In this document: positions 46,751 through 57,416 of the stretch, one piece after another
How positions within the stretch are numbered: position 1 is the stretch's first letter
How the letters are laid out: every line of letters begins with the position of its first letter
NCBI GenBank assembly: GCA_024509875.1
Contig: JAMPIV010004265.1
Location: forward strand, 186,001 to 250,000
DNA: 64,000 nt
Reading direction: 5' to 3'
Origin: Oreohelix idahoensis
Taxonomy: Eukaryota > Mollusca > Gastropoda > Stylommatophora > Oreohelicidae
Translations under genes and position numbers: made by a program
Notes under the pieces: model-generated
What the model was told of the DNA's origin: nothing
What the model saw: only the letters and a program-made list of their open reading frames with translations
Database searches by the model: none

Positions 46751-46869
46751 AGGGTAATGAATATAGTTTTTATGGTTAAGGAGAAAGCGAGTAGAAATGA
46801 TCAAACTCTGGCATATTTTAGAAAACTGTGAAATGCAAGGACAGTTTTTGTTGTTGACAATAATAGACA

Positions 46870-49800
46870 ACTCCGCCAATGCCGGTCCCAAGCCCGGATG
46901 AAAAAGGAGGAGGGCGGCCTGCATGGAGGCCGTAAGGAGGCAGCCCCTCCACCATGCAAAGGCACAACAGGCCAATCACCTGTTTGCTTTAAATCATGAT
47001 TACGCGAACTACAAGAGAGAAAACCGGACTGATTCTAAAGGCGACAAACTGGAACGGACTACGGACTACGACTTATGGAACTTGGAACACAAGAAGTATA
47101 AATGGGAAGGAAGAGGAGCTGGTGGAAGAGATGAGGAAAGCAAAACTAGAAATCCTGGCTATAACGGAAACGAAGAAAAAAGGACAAGGAGTCATGGATC
47201 TCGATGGCAACACGTTGCTCTACAGTGGTGTACCCATATCTGAAAGAGCTAAAGGGGGCGTGGGTTGCATTGTGGCCCAAAATCAAAAAGATAGTATCAA
47301 GGGATGGAACTTTGTCTCGGAGCGCATTATGGTTGTAAAACTAAAAGAAGGAGAAACCATAGTCAACCTGGTCATAGTGTATGGGCCAAATGAGGATGAG
47401 AGAGCAGAGGTCAAGGAGGAATTCTTCGAGCTGCTTCAAAGGACAGTGGATGACTGCCTAGATGAAGTTATTATGCTCGGAGATTTTAATGCCAGAGTTG
47501 GAAATGACCATGCTAGATGGGGTGGAGTTATCGGAAGATATGGAGAAGATACTCTCAATGACAATGGAAAGCGACTCCTTAGATTCTGCAGTGAGCAGAA
47601 TCTGATCATTACAAACACAAAGTTCCCCCATAAGCGCATACATGCATACACTAGATGTGAACCAACCAAGAATGAGAAGTCAGTGATCGACTATGCCATT
47701 GTTCGGAGAAGCTCATTCAGATATGTCCGAGATGCAAGAGTCTGGAGGGGGCCAGAGATTGGAAGTGATCACTACCTGCTAACAATCAAACGAACAACTG
47801 AAAGAGTTGCTCAGCCTAGGAACTGCCCAACATCACGCAAGAAACCAAGTAAACGAGCAGGAGAAATGAGCATTAGGACCTACAAGCTGAGAGAGCCAGA
47901 AATTAAGACCAGATATCAGGGGCTTATTGCTACAGCAGTGAGCAACACAGAAGAACGACCTGATGACTTGGAAACCCTCTGGAATAAATTCAAGGATATC
48001 ATAAAGACAGCTGCTGCAGAAGCATGCGGTGAAGTCCGACTTGGGAACCAGAGAAAGAGGACACCTTGGTGGACAGAGGAAGTCAAAGAGAAAATAAGAG
48101 AGAAGAAAATGGCATGGAAACAATACTTAGGAGCTAAAAACACAACAGGACAAATGGAAAAATATAGAGAATATGTGACACTCAGAACAGAAGCAAAGAA
48201 CAAAGTGCTAGCAGCAAAACAGAAGTCCTGGGAAGAATTTGGAGAAAAGCTAGAAAAAGATGCACAAGAAAACCAGAAATTGTTCTATAAGACCCTAAAG
48301 AACATGAGGAAGGAAAAACAATGCCCTCTCAAATTTATAAAGGACAAGCAAGGCAAATTGCTTACTGCCCCGAAGGAAGTAATGGAAAGATGGAAAGAAT
48401 ATTTCTCAGAACTCCTGGATGGTGAGCATGGTGAAGCATCAGAAATGATAACCACTAGCACAGAAGAGGAAACCAATGATGGTGAAGATGACATAAAGAT
48501 GGAAGAACTGAGGGCAGCACTAGAGAAAATCAAGATGGGCAAAGCAGCAGGGCATGATGGTATAACACCAGAAATGGTTAAGTACATGGGAGCATCAGGC
48601 GACCTATTACTCTTAAAGGTCCTACAGGCAGCATGGTGCAACAAGACCATACCAAAGGATTGGGAGATTGCCATCATAACACCAATTTTCAAAAAGGGTG
48701 ACAATCGACAATGTGGAAACCATAGAGGCATATCCCTTCTCAGTGTCCCTGGTAAAATCTACTCTAGAATCCTAGAGCAGAGACTCCGACGCCTAGCTGA
48801 GCCACAATTGGATGAGGTCCAGTGCGGATTCCGAGCAAACCGAAGTACTCAAGACCTAATCTTCACACTCAGACAGCTGAGTGAAAAGGCCCTTGAGTAT
48901 AAGAGTGAGATCCATCTTTGTTTCATAGATCTGGAAAAGGCGTTTGACAGGGTCCCCTGGAGCAAACTTTGGGACTGTTTGGCAAGGAAGAATATTCCAG
49001 CACCTCTGATTCATGCTATACAGAGCTTCTACAAGTCTTGCAGAAATTATGTGAGGACAGCAAACCATAAGTCAGAAGAGTTCAGGACCACCACTGGTGT
49101 AAGACAAGGTGATATCCTATCACCTTACCTCTTCATACTCCTTATGGACGATGTCATCAAGGCATGTAAGGAGAGAACAAGAAAGTATTCAGTGGGGTAC
49201 TGGAAGATGAGACAGGTCTATATTTCGGAGCTGGCATTTGCTGATGATGTTGCCCTGATTGCTAAATCAGAGGCACATCTCCAATCCAACCTGCAAGTCT
49301 GGAAGGAAGAGCTGGAGAAGAGAGGGATGGTCATAAGCAGCTCTAAAACAAAATCCATGGTGATATCACGAGAAGAAAGAAAACATCAGATTAAGTTGGG
49401 AGAACAGGTCCTGGAGCAGGTCGACCACTTTAAATATCTCGGAGCTATTATAGACCGAAAGGGAGGCATCAAAGAAGAGTTGGCCACTCGAAAAGCAGCA
49501 GCTGGGAGACTTTTTCAGGCCATAAATCGTGGATTCCTCAGCAAGAAAGAGGTTGGTAAGAAAACGAAGATGGCTGTATACCGCTCCACCTATGTCCCAG
49601 TCTTGACATATGGATGCGAGTCGTGGGCAATGACTACAACCCACAAAAGCCAGATCCAAACCTCAGAAATGAGGTATCTGAGGAAAGTGGTTGAAGTAAC
49701 AAGAAGAGACATGGTCCGCAACCAGACGATCCGTCAAGGCCTAAAATCCCATCCGCTGCAGACCCAAATAGAACAGTCCCAACTAAGATGGTTTGGCCAT

Positions 49801-50040
49801 GTCTGCAGAATGGGAGAAGATCGGCTACCACGACAAGCATGGGAAACAAAGAGCCAGGGATCCAGACCTCCAGGACGACCCAGAGTCCGCTGGGAGGACA
49901 ACATTAGACAATGTTTGAAGGACCGAGGACTAGAATGGAACCAGGCCAGGAAGAAGACAGCTGATAGAATGGTCTGGCGCTCTCTCTTCCAAACCTCTAC
50001 ACCTCACGGTAGAAGGGGAACGACTAAGTAAGTAAGTAAG
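46870..50040 (+). mobile_element. Full-length, intact RTE-like non-LTR retrotransposon, family B
   Basis: The 3.17-kb insertion lies between copies of GACAATAATAGACA (46856-46869 and 50040-50053; the first G may belong to the tail). It has a 126-bp GC-rich 5' untranslated region, one uninterrupted ORF and a short TAAG tetranucleotide tail directly after the stop. A short 5' region, a single ORF and a microsatellite tail fit RTE-type elements. Two 5'-truncated relatives lie at 10513-10775 and 45613-45725. Confidence 0.96.
46996..50031 (+). CDS. Endonuclease-reverse transcriptase of family B (complete)
   Basis: About 1010 codons. The enzyme nicks DNA and copies the element RNA at the nick (target-primed reverse transcription). 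The N-terminal apurinic-type endonuclease occupies about residues 25-265, with Asn31 in TWNTRS, Glu58 in TETK, GDFNARVG near 162-169, Asp232 in IDYAI, and Asp258-His259 in GSDHYLL. A basic linker spans 270-500. RT covers about 510-800, with KKGDNRQCGNHRGIS, FIDLEKAFD near 643-651, GVRQGDILSP and the FADD catalytic box near 748-751. The C-terminus has LRWFGHVCRM and a PGRPRVRWED basic stretch. All catalytic residues expected of the family are present and there is no stop or frameshift. The Met at 46996 is the first in frame. An overlapping ORF at 46923-47243 is in another frame and lacks motifs. Confidence 0.95.
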   Translation: MITRTTREKTGLILKATNWNGLRTTTYGTWNTRSINGKEEELVEEMRKAKLEILAITETKKKGQGVMDLDGNTLLYSGVPISERAKGGVGCIVAQNQKDSIKGWNFVSERIMVVKLKEGETIVNLVIVYGPNEDERAEVKEEFFELLQRTVDDCLDEVIMLGDFNARVGNDHARWGGVIGRYGEDTLNDNGKRLLRFCSEQNLIITNTKFPHKRIHAYTRCEPTKNEKSVIDYAIVRRSSFRYVRDARVWRGPEIGSDHYLLTIKRTTERVAQPRNCPTSRKKPSKRAGEMSIRTYKLREPEIKTRYQGLIATAVSNTEERPDDLETLWNKFKDIIKTAAAEACGEVRLGNQRKRTPWWTEEVKEKIREKKMAWKQYLGAKNTTGQMEKYREYVTLRTEAKNKVLAAKQKSWEEFGEKLEKDAQENQKLFYKTLKNMRKEKQCPLKFIKDKQGKLLTAPKEVMERWKEYFSELLDGEHGEASEMITTSTEEETNDGEDDIKMEELRAALEKIKMGKAAGHDGITPEMVKYMGASGDLLLLKVLQAAWCNKTIPKDWEIAIITPIFKKGDNRQCGNHRGISLLSVPGKIYSRILEQRLRRLAEPQLDEVQCGFRANRSTQDLIFTLRQLSEKALEYKSEIHLCFIDLEKAFDRVPWSKLWDCLARKNIPAPLIHAIQSFYKSCRNYVRTANHKSEEFRTTTGVRQGDILSPYLFILLMDDVIKACKERTRKYSVGYWKMRQVYISELAFADDVALIAKSEAHLQSNLQVWKEELEKRGMVISSSKTKSMVISREERKHQIKLGEQVLEQVDHFKYLGAIIDRKGGIKEELATRKAAAGRLFQAINRGFLSKKEVGKKTKMAVYRSTYVPVLTYGCESWAMTTTHKSQIQTSEMRYLRKVVEVTRRDMVRNQTIRQGLKSHPLQTQIEQSQLRWFGHVCRMGEDRLPRQAWETKSQGSRPPGRPRVRWEDNIRQCLKDRGLEWNQARKKTADRMVWRSLFQTSTPHGRRGTTK

Positions 50041-50109
50041 ACAATAATAGACACGGAAACACAAAACATGTCATAATGTAAGAGCAACTAATGGTTAAAC
50101 GAAGTCTTT

Positions 50110-50345
50110 TGAGACGAACAGAGGAGTGTGACAGGGAATGTGCACGATCTCCCCCTACGGTGAAACATCTATACGGATATAACAACAAAAAAAGCGAACA
50201 CAGAATTAGAAACAGTAAACGAAATACTGTTTGCAGATGACCAAAGCCTACTACAAGCAGACGTAAATAGACTCCAGGAACATATGAAATGTTTCAGAAT
50301 ATTATGTGAGAGACGTTATATGACGATCTGCCCCTCTTATATAGA
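50110..50345 (+). pseudogene. Non-LTR RT palm fragment
   Basis: Broken plus-strand text encodes GVRQGN and, at about 50215-50290, a FADDQSLLQADVNRLQEHMK-type sequence, the catalytic region of a non-LTR RT. It lies directly after the family B insertion. Confidence 0.7.
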
Positions 50346-50399
50346 AAGAATGATCGGAAGCAGAAGTCCAATCCCACTCAATAACCATGACTTTTTATT

Positions 50400-50745
50400 T
50401 TCTTATCTTTCAGCTCCCCAAGGAACATAGCCGCATCAACAAACGCGTGCCAATCTCTCCTGTCACGCGCCATCAGCTCAATGTATTTCCAAGTCTTCCA
50501 AGAGTTAATCCCCTTCATGCCAGTCTCCAGTTCTCTTCTTCAAGTGTTCTTTGGTCTTCCTCTGCCTCTCTTACCCTTGGGGCTCCAGAGCTTGGACTGC
50601 CTTGTAATGCTATCATCAGGTTTCCTCAATGTGTGTCCTATCCATCGCCAGCGTCTTTTTCTCATCTCTTATTCCACAGGCGTTTGTCTGTGCTTCACAG
50701 AGATTTTGGTTTGGATTGTCTTTGTAAGTTCTATGAGATCACGGC
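50400..50745 (-). pseudogene. Family C non-LTR retrotransposon, 3' end
   Basis: Read on the minus strand this resembles the C-terminal family C region at 46500-46745 (a GRGRPK-type stretch, WRREL and a final AMFLGS-like end). It has frame breaks. The region from 50746 to 51082 holds no recognised gene. Confidence 0.6.
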
Positions 50746-51093
50746 GGGTTGTTAAGTGTGATTCCATTGGCTGGTTTGATTGTTGGAAGTAGGTTTTGAG
50801 TGTTTTTATTTACTTTGCCTATAAAGTGTTAATGAATATTAGAGAGCTTGTGTGACTTTGGTGTTAAGAGTTTGATTGGTTTTAGGTGAGTGAGTTGGTT
50901 GCTGGTTTCGGAGTCAGAAGATCGTGTTGAATACTGAAGAATTAGTAGGCCTATATGTCTGCATAATACTTCGTGAAAGAAGATTATTAATTAATTATTA
51001 GACCTGGAATTATGGGTCTGCGAGATGGTATGTCAAAAGTGTTCTTTGGGTATATTCCAAATGTGGACATTATTGCTGTTGAACAGGATTGAA

Positions 51094-51333
51094 GAGCGGC
51101 CGATTGGTAGTGTGATTAGAGCTCTGGCATCTCGCTGCAAAGGTGCCAGGTTCGAAACAGTAGCGACACGCCCCAGCCTATCCAGCTGTAAATGAGTATC
51201 TGACTCTGATCTTGAGTTAAGGAAGGCAAAGGCAGCGAGGGAAAGGAACTTGTCACCCCCAGCTGTCGAAGCTGGACCTAGTATAGTAATATATACTACG
51301 GCAGTAAATGCTATGGGACTACCTTTACCTATC
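51094..51333 (+). mobile_element. tRNA-derived SINE, family 2, full-length copy
   Basis: The tRNA-like head contains an A-box-like TTGGTAGTGTG and a B box GGTTCGAAAC (51150-51159). The body has 'ccagctgtaaatgagta' and the copy ends 'tatgggactacctttacctatc'. The duplication ACAGGA(T/C)TGAA flanks it at 51083-51093 and 51334-51344. This copy defines the 240-bp length. Confidence 0.9.
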
Positions 51334-51516
51334 ACAGGACTGAACTTTCCTGCCTCATTAAGATTTACGTCTGCAGATATTTTGTGCGTTAAATACTCAG
51401 TACCTTACTACCTGTACTTTCACTCATGCGTGTGCCAAGACAAAATGGTGCAGTAATAAATCATTTGTCTGAAGACAAATATTTCGTCTAAAAGTTCCAT
51501 ATATATAGGATTTATT

Positions 51517-51518
<2 letters not shown>

Positions 51519-51561
<43 letters not shown>
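51519..51561. repeat. (GA)n microsatellite
   Basis: About 21 GA units. Confidence 0.97.
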
Positions 51562-51563
<2 letters not shown>

Positions 51564-51920
51564 AACGTGGGGGTGCTAACTCAATGCCAGAACGTCCAGG
51601 CATTCACCTTCGTCCCTAGACATGAATCATCAGAAAGCCAAGAATTATGATGTAAGACAACTACTTGTAAAATTTAGGTCTACACTAGCCATAGTGTATA
51701 CAATTATAAGAAACATCGGACAGTGCTATTTTAAATTCTACTTAAAAACATAATGTACTTTTTTGTGTGCTTAATTGCTTAATTGGAATGGGGGGAGTGT
51801 GCCAAAGGCAGGATCCGCCCCCGGTACCAAATACTTTAAGTACGCCCCTGGTCAGAATTAAATGTAATTCAGACACCCTCCGCTATAATTTTCTGTAGCC
51901 AATCAGCTTAGATGTGTAGT

Positions 51921-52142
51921 TCGTTGGGATCTCTGAGGGGACACAGAAAGAAGAGCTATTGCTACTTCAAGCATGTCGTAAGAGGCGACTAATATGAGGT
52001 TGTGCATGGGTCTTACAACCTTATCATTTAAAACAAATGACTACAGACACCAACTCTGCAAGAGAGCATGGATGCTTTGGTGCAGGCTTCTTGCAAGAGG
52101 ACCAGCTACAGTGAGGGCCCCATGCTCCATAAGGAGCGAAGG
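51921..52142 (+). repeat. Unclassified 225-bp interspersed repeat, copy 3
   Basis: Third member of the family at 8080-8312 and 11893-12112, and the best preserved. It contains 'catgtcgtaagaggcgact' and ends at 'cataaggagcg'. Poly-C at 52456-52471 and T-rich DNA follow without a gene up to 52860. Confidence 0.75.
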
Positions 52143-52877
52143 ATGAAAAAACAGAAGAAAGTTCAGTTGATGTCGTCTTTAAAGTCATTATGTGAAACAG
52201 TCTCCGTTACATTTTGTTCATAATTCCAAGGGAAATAAGCCAAAATAAATCTCCGTTCACCTCTTGTCTTTCTTTGTTTTATGTCATTCTAGTATTTTCT
52301 GTGTTTCAATACCCAGTAAAGGCCAGGTGCACCAATCTACTGGGGAAGGAGGGGAAGTGGACAAGAAAAAAGCCCGATAGACAGCCGAACACAAAGATTG
52401 ATAGACAAGCAGCTAGACACATCGACAGACAGACACACAGACAACGAGCAGATTCCCCCCCCCCCCCCCCCATCCTTTTTTTTTCTCAACAAAGGCTGTT
52501 TGCAGAAAATATAATTTGTTGGGATTTATCAGAGATGAATTAGATACAACTCTTGCTTTCATTATTTGTCGGTCCACTTTAGCCATTAATCGGCATGGGT
52601 AGAAGCAGTTTACGTCCATGCGCGAGGTGTGTTGCTCTGACCAATGCAATGTTATGTTCGCTCAAGAATTCTTTAACGTCGTACATATCAACCTTTCTCT
52701 AGGGCGTCCACTTGACTTGCAACCATTGGCGGTCGCTCCTCCCTTAGGACTTTGAGAACCTTTCTTTCATATCAAGCGCTTCTGTATTCCGAGATTACAT
52801 ATAAGGGGAAACAATACAATTGTTGTCAAACTTTCAACCACAGTTGCACCACCTTAGCTGTGGTCAAAGGTTAATGT

Positions 52878-53082
52878 TCTTCTTCTTCTTCCGTCCTTAG
52901 CCACCGCCCGTCAAAGCAGTCAGTGGCCATTACGCCTAGTGGCGTCTTAGGGCAACAGCAGATAGGTTTTCTTTGCCATTGTTTCCCATCACGCCTATTG
53001 GCGTCTTTAGGGCAACGGCAAATCAATCCATTTGCTGTTGTTTCCGTAATCGAAGTGACTGGCAAACGGGTGATCAGCCCGT
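52878..53082 (-). mobile_element. Short non-autonomous element with a family A-like 3' end
   Basis: A 205-bp insertion flanked by the 17-bp duplication TGGTCAAAGGTTAATGT (52861-52877 and 53083-53099). On the minus strand its 3' part matches the end of family A (GGCCACTGACTGCTTTGACGG-type text, then a GAA-type tail). The block 'gacgcca-tag-ggcgtgatgg' occurs twice. The 5' part has a 'ttacggaaacaa' segment like the 5' region of family A. It may be an internally deleted family A derivative. Confidence 0.85.
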
Positions 53083-53099
53083 TGGTCAAAGGTTAATGT

Positions 53100-55062
53100 A
53101 CTCTCTCGAAAATAGAAAAAAGTGCGCAAACGACGGTGTGCAAAATGTGACTGACCGACCGACCGACTGAGTACCTTACGGTTGGAATTATGGTATTTGA
53201 TGATTTTCTGAAGCGACAGATATTTTGATTTTTTTGCGATATTTTATTTTTTAAGTCATGGTTTTTAGTGTGGTGGAATCTTTGCTTTGGAACCTGAGAG
53301 GTGACTTGTCTTTGATCATGGGCCTGATTTAGACTCCGACAATGATGACAGTCAGTCTAGGGAATGACTTAGGCATAATAATATTGATGACAGATCAAAC
53401 GTAGGAGGTAGTCAATACAGCATACTTTTGTTAAAATTTGTGGCTTTGTAGGAAACCAGCGACCTAAACACACACTAGATCTAGTTTATCTGGTCACGGA
53501 CTTGAGACATGACAGGTTCACAGCAAAAGTCATAGTGGAGATTATTAAAGGGCATAAACACGTGACCGATAGAGAAAACCCTTATGATGATCAGACCGCC
53601 TCCTATTGTAACACTCCCTATTGAGTTTCCTATTATAATCAACGGGAAGAATTGTACCAAATGTACAAACAAAGAAAACGCAGTAAACAATAACTTACGC
53701 TTTTCACCTGTGGGGAAAAAATGCTCTTGTGATATCCCAAAGAACAAAATGGTCGATGTGTTGACTTTTCTTCTTTGTATGGTTCTTTTTAAAATATTTT
53801 TGTAGGCTACATGTATTTTTGGATTTTTGTATAGGTTTTTCTGAATTTTTGTATAGGTTTTTCTGAATTTTCGGACATGTTTTTCATCTCCAGGGTGTGG
53901 CATGTATGAAAAAAAAAAAAGACGGCGCCAGGCAGGCGAAAACAAGAGGATTTCACCCGAGCCGCAAAAACAGAGGAATTTGTGACAGGATGCGGATAAT
54001 TTCAGTATCGGGCGGCCAATCCCAAATACAAAAATGTGATATTATAATATAAAACATGCATGAATTTTTATCAAATTTTGTTGACTTTTTAGTTGTACCT
54101 TACTTTTATGTAATTATATTATAAATAGTTATATATTTTTTTTAAAAATAACTTCATATTATTTAGATACTGTATAATAAAACTATCAAGTTGTCATATT
54201 TTTGTCAAAATTCGTTATTTTGTTTTTTAATTTTCTAAAAATATATGTAAATAGGGAGAGGGAAATGGGGGAGTAGAGGAGCTTCATCATTGTGATGTTC
54301 TGCCCCTCCCTAGGACAATTCCTAGATCTGCCACTGCTTGTAACCAGATCGTTTGATGTTAAAACCCTGTATTGCTTGCCGATTCCACTTATATAACCGG
54401 CGGACCTTGTGTCTAGGTTGAGCGAAACGCGCCTTGCTAAAACACGGCAAAATGAAGAAAAAAAAATACTGCATTCTGGCCATGTATCCGCTCCATTTTC
54501 TTCTTCTCTGTCTTTAAAGCTAGCGCATGGTGTTTGTCTCCACCAACATCCTAATCTCATCGTTTCTCATTCGTCATATCGAATATAAATTTGTGAACTA
54601 TATGACGAATTACTGATTAATGATAACTGGCCACTCACTTTCATGCGATACCACAGAATATATGAAACATTAATTTTCTGTTGTTGTAGTGCATTTGCCA
54701 ACAACGATAAAAGTGGATCCCTAAAATTTTTTTTCCCCGTTACTTGTTTCCCTGTATTTGTTGTTGTTGTTTTTTTTTTTTTTTAAATTGTGTATCTGTC
54801 AAATGGTGTACCGAGTCCGTCCATGAGTTCTTAGAGTCTTTTAACACATGTATGCAGTAGGCCTTAGTAATCTGTAAACAGCGATTCAGTAACCATTGAT
54901 TCTGATGTTATCCTCTAAATATAAATGGCACTTTGCACTGTAGGGTTGAAAGTGCGTATTCCACTTGCACTACATCGTTAACGCAAACTGGAATGTTTAT
55001 GTAACCATCTGTCGTTCTCGTTATGCATTTGTTGTACCAGGCTCTGACAATATCTACAATTT
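53100..55062. other. Gene-free stretch
   Basis: AT-rich DNA. A 23-bp unit 'tttttgtataggtttttctgaa' repeats near 53822-53875. ORFs at 53481-53945 and 54186-54560 (minus) carry no motif I recognise. No SINE head is visible. Confidence 0.45.
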
Positions 55063-55074
55063 AACCTTGCGTTT

Positions 55075-55432
55075 TTTTAGGAGCCGCGCTAGCGTAGTGG
55101 TTACCACACTGCGCTGGCGACCGGGTGACCCAGGATCAAACCCGGGCGAGGACATTTGAAGATTTTTCGTCGACCGGGATTTGGACTGGATTAACTCGAC
55201 ACTGGTGAGAACATTTGAAAGAGTGTTGTCGACCAGGGACTGGCGACTCCTGAGCCAACCCAGCTCTAATGGGTACCTCCGAAATCGGCGAGTATATGCC
55301 TGAATGGCGAGGGACACCTGTCTCTGTGCAAGAAAAAGGGATGCTCACATAAAATCAGTCTCGGGTTAGACATACTAACCTGAGATTTCGCCTCGAGTAA
55401 TATCGGGCGTATGAAAAAATAAAATAAAATAA
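55075..55432 (+). mobile_element. tRNA-derived SINE, family 1, copy 2
   Basis: The tRNA-like head starts GGAGCCGCG at 55081, with A box TAGCGTAGTGG and B-box region GGATCAAACCC. The body has a duplicated 'gaggacatttgaa' / 'gagaacatttgaa' segment. The copy ends in an AAAAT-type tail. The 12-bp duplication AACCTTGCGTTT lies at 55063-55074 and 55433-55444. Closely similar to 30097-30462. Confidence 0.95.
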
Positions 55433-55489
55433 AACCTTGCGTTTCATAGAACTTCTATTATATGCCTGTCAAGTCTTTTGAAGGCCTCT

Positions 55490-55562
55490 TCATGTAATAT
55501 AATACATTAAAATGCGAAACTACACATTGTAATATAATACATTAAAATACGAAACTACACAT
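55490..55562. repeat. 39-bp tandem duplication
   Basis: 'tgtaatataatacattaaaa' followed by 'cgaaactacaca' occurs twice in a row with one base difference. No gene lies between this and 55847. Confidence 0.85.
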
Positions 55563-55847
55563 GTACGAGCATTCTGTAAATAAAGATGGCAGCAAACTGA
55601 TCACGCTTTACTTTGTGCATGCTTATATACATACATCATAACATTACACTTCAAAAACTATTCTGCATTTTGCGATCTTCTCACAACTTTTTACCTTCTA
55701 GATTTATTTATTTATTACTTGATTAAGAAAATATCCCTTCAACCTCTAATGGGTTATAATTAGGATATAAAGTGCCTATAATTTTATATAATATATTTTA
55801 TTACCAATATTTGCTATTGGCATTATCCCTTCTAGCAAAATTTACAA

Positions 55848-56045
55848 AATGAGGAAAACCTACCCGTCACAAACATATTTACATAATGTGTGATTCCTGC
55901 ATACAAACATTCGGATCCTCGTCAGTGCTACGGAGTTCGTGCACTGTGCTGCGATCCTTCTTGTGTGATTTAAGGGAGGAGATTGGAGCATTGGTGAAGT
56001 TGTCCGTGTGTAATGAAGATGGTCCTTAAATCTAAAACCAAACCT
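55848..56045 (+). repeat. 200-bp repeat shared with 34728-34927
   Basis: Colinear match including 'cctacccgtcacaaacatattta', 'tgtgatttaagggaggagat' and 'aaaccaaacct'. It lacks the tRNA-like portion present at 34478. Confidence 0.7.
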
Positions 56046-56274
56046 CCTGTCCAGTTATTGTAAATAGAGTAAATAAACATTTCTAAATTGTGGGGGGTGC
56101 AGGTATGTGTTTGTGTTATTTATTTATTTATTATTTAAGATAAAAAACGTATTGTAGGTTTGTAGCGTTTCAAATCTTTGACGCACAGAATCTCTATGTT
56201 CCATTCATCTTAGAGAGTTGACATTTTGAGCGCAGCTCTCTTTCTTGGTACATTTTAATCTGTCAAATTTTGAC

Positions 56275-57005
56275 AGGCATTAGACTAGCCGATTTTATAC
56301 TGAAAAACAAAAAAATAAGAAGAATCGACAACTCAAATATCAACTGAGTCGCATTGTATGGCTCTGAAACATGAAAACAAACACAAAAAACGATCAAGAA
56401 GTGGGTGCTAGCATAGAATAGAAGGGTTTAAATATTACGACAAGATCACCAACGTGCAACTGATAACAAGAACCAGACAAATGCCACTGAAACAAGAGAT
56501 GACAAGACGCCGGAAACAGATTGGACATATCTTCGCACCAGTACTGCGTTATTCCGTCTCCCATTTGAGCTTGTTCCGAGAAAAAAGCGTTCAAAGTTTT
56601 TGGGTTACTAGTTGAAAAGAAGGAATATATAACATTAAAACGAAATTTTGCATGATGATCCAAACTGGTAACTAAGATATTTTGTTTAGGATGATAAATT
56701 AATCAAGATGACGTCGATTTATGACCTCAGGTCAATTTTCAATTTTGGCCCAAAACGGAGTTGGAATAATGCAGTACTAAAGAGACGATATATTGAGGAG
56801 ACCTGCTGATATCATTACGAGGCAGACCTTGTTCTCAAATTCCCAGGCTAAGAGAAGTAGAGGCAGACCAAAGAACACTCGGAGAAGAGAAATGGAGTCA
56901 GAACTAAAAGGAACGAGGAAGACGTGGACAGACCTTGACCTGGTGGCACGCAACAGGAGTCTTTGGCTTGTGTTTGTTGACGGCCTATGTTCCTTGAGGT
57001 GCTAA
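56275..57005 (+). pseudogene. Family C non-LTR retrotransposon C-terminus, split by a MITE
   Basis: Plus frames encode the thumb (56280-56370, ending YGSET), the YYDKITNVQL region (56430-56465) and, after the MITE, a GRPKNTRRR basic stretch and a final FVDGLCSLRC (56795-57002). A GATT tetranucleotide tail follows at about 57009-57035. The 24 residues missing between the halves are not lost; the MITE sits between them. Confidence 0.8.
56534..56787. mobile_element. MITE (short inverted-repeat transposon)
   Basis: The inner terminal inverted repeats read AGTACTGCGTTATTCC (56540-56555) and, in reverse complement, AGTACTGCATTATTCC (56763-56778). A near-duplication ATATCTT/ATATATT lies at 56527-56533 and 56788-56794. 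Removing the element restores a normal family C sequence. There is no ORF. The superfamily is not assigned. Confidence 0.8.
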
Positions 57006-57416
57006 AGGAGATCGATTGATTGATTGACTGATTGTTTAATTGAATGGAATTGTTGGAATTTATATTTTCTGTTTGTTAGTGCATTTGGTAAAAAATAATA
57101 AAAGTTGACTAAAAAAAAAGCTTGCTCACCCCAAACCCTTATTTTTACTTACTTTCTGCTATTTCCTCAATTGGTAGATTCTTCACACTTTATGATGTAA
57201 GAAGGGGACGGGGTGTGAAAGCTTCAAGTGCTTTGGTTAATACTTAACTTGGTCTTTTCTTGTCACCAAACATGTATTACTATGTACGTAGAACCTCGCT
57301 GGACATACTGTTTTCGTTGATCAGAATCGAAATCATTGCGCCCAGGGCGAATACGTAGGTGCTCCGTCTCGTTCGGGAAATGTCGAAGGGTATGAATGCC
57401 GATTGTTCCTGTAGCG

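Noticed and set aside
46923..47243. 106-codon ORF at the 5' end of family B, as a possible ORF1
   Set aside because: It overlaps the main endonuclease-RT frame in another phase, its second half is only a shifted reading of the endonuclease, and it has no RNA-binding motif.
55081..55150. tRNA gene
   Set aside because: A and B boxes are present, but this is the head of a SINE with a 280-bp body, a tail and a target duplication. The heads at 7745, 12452, 30462 and 51094 were treated the same way.
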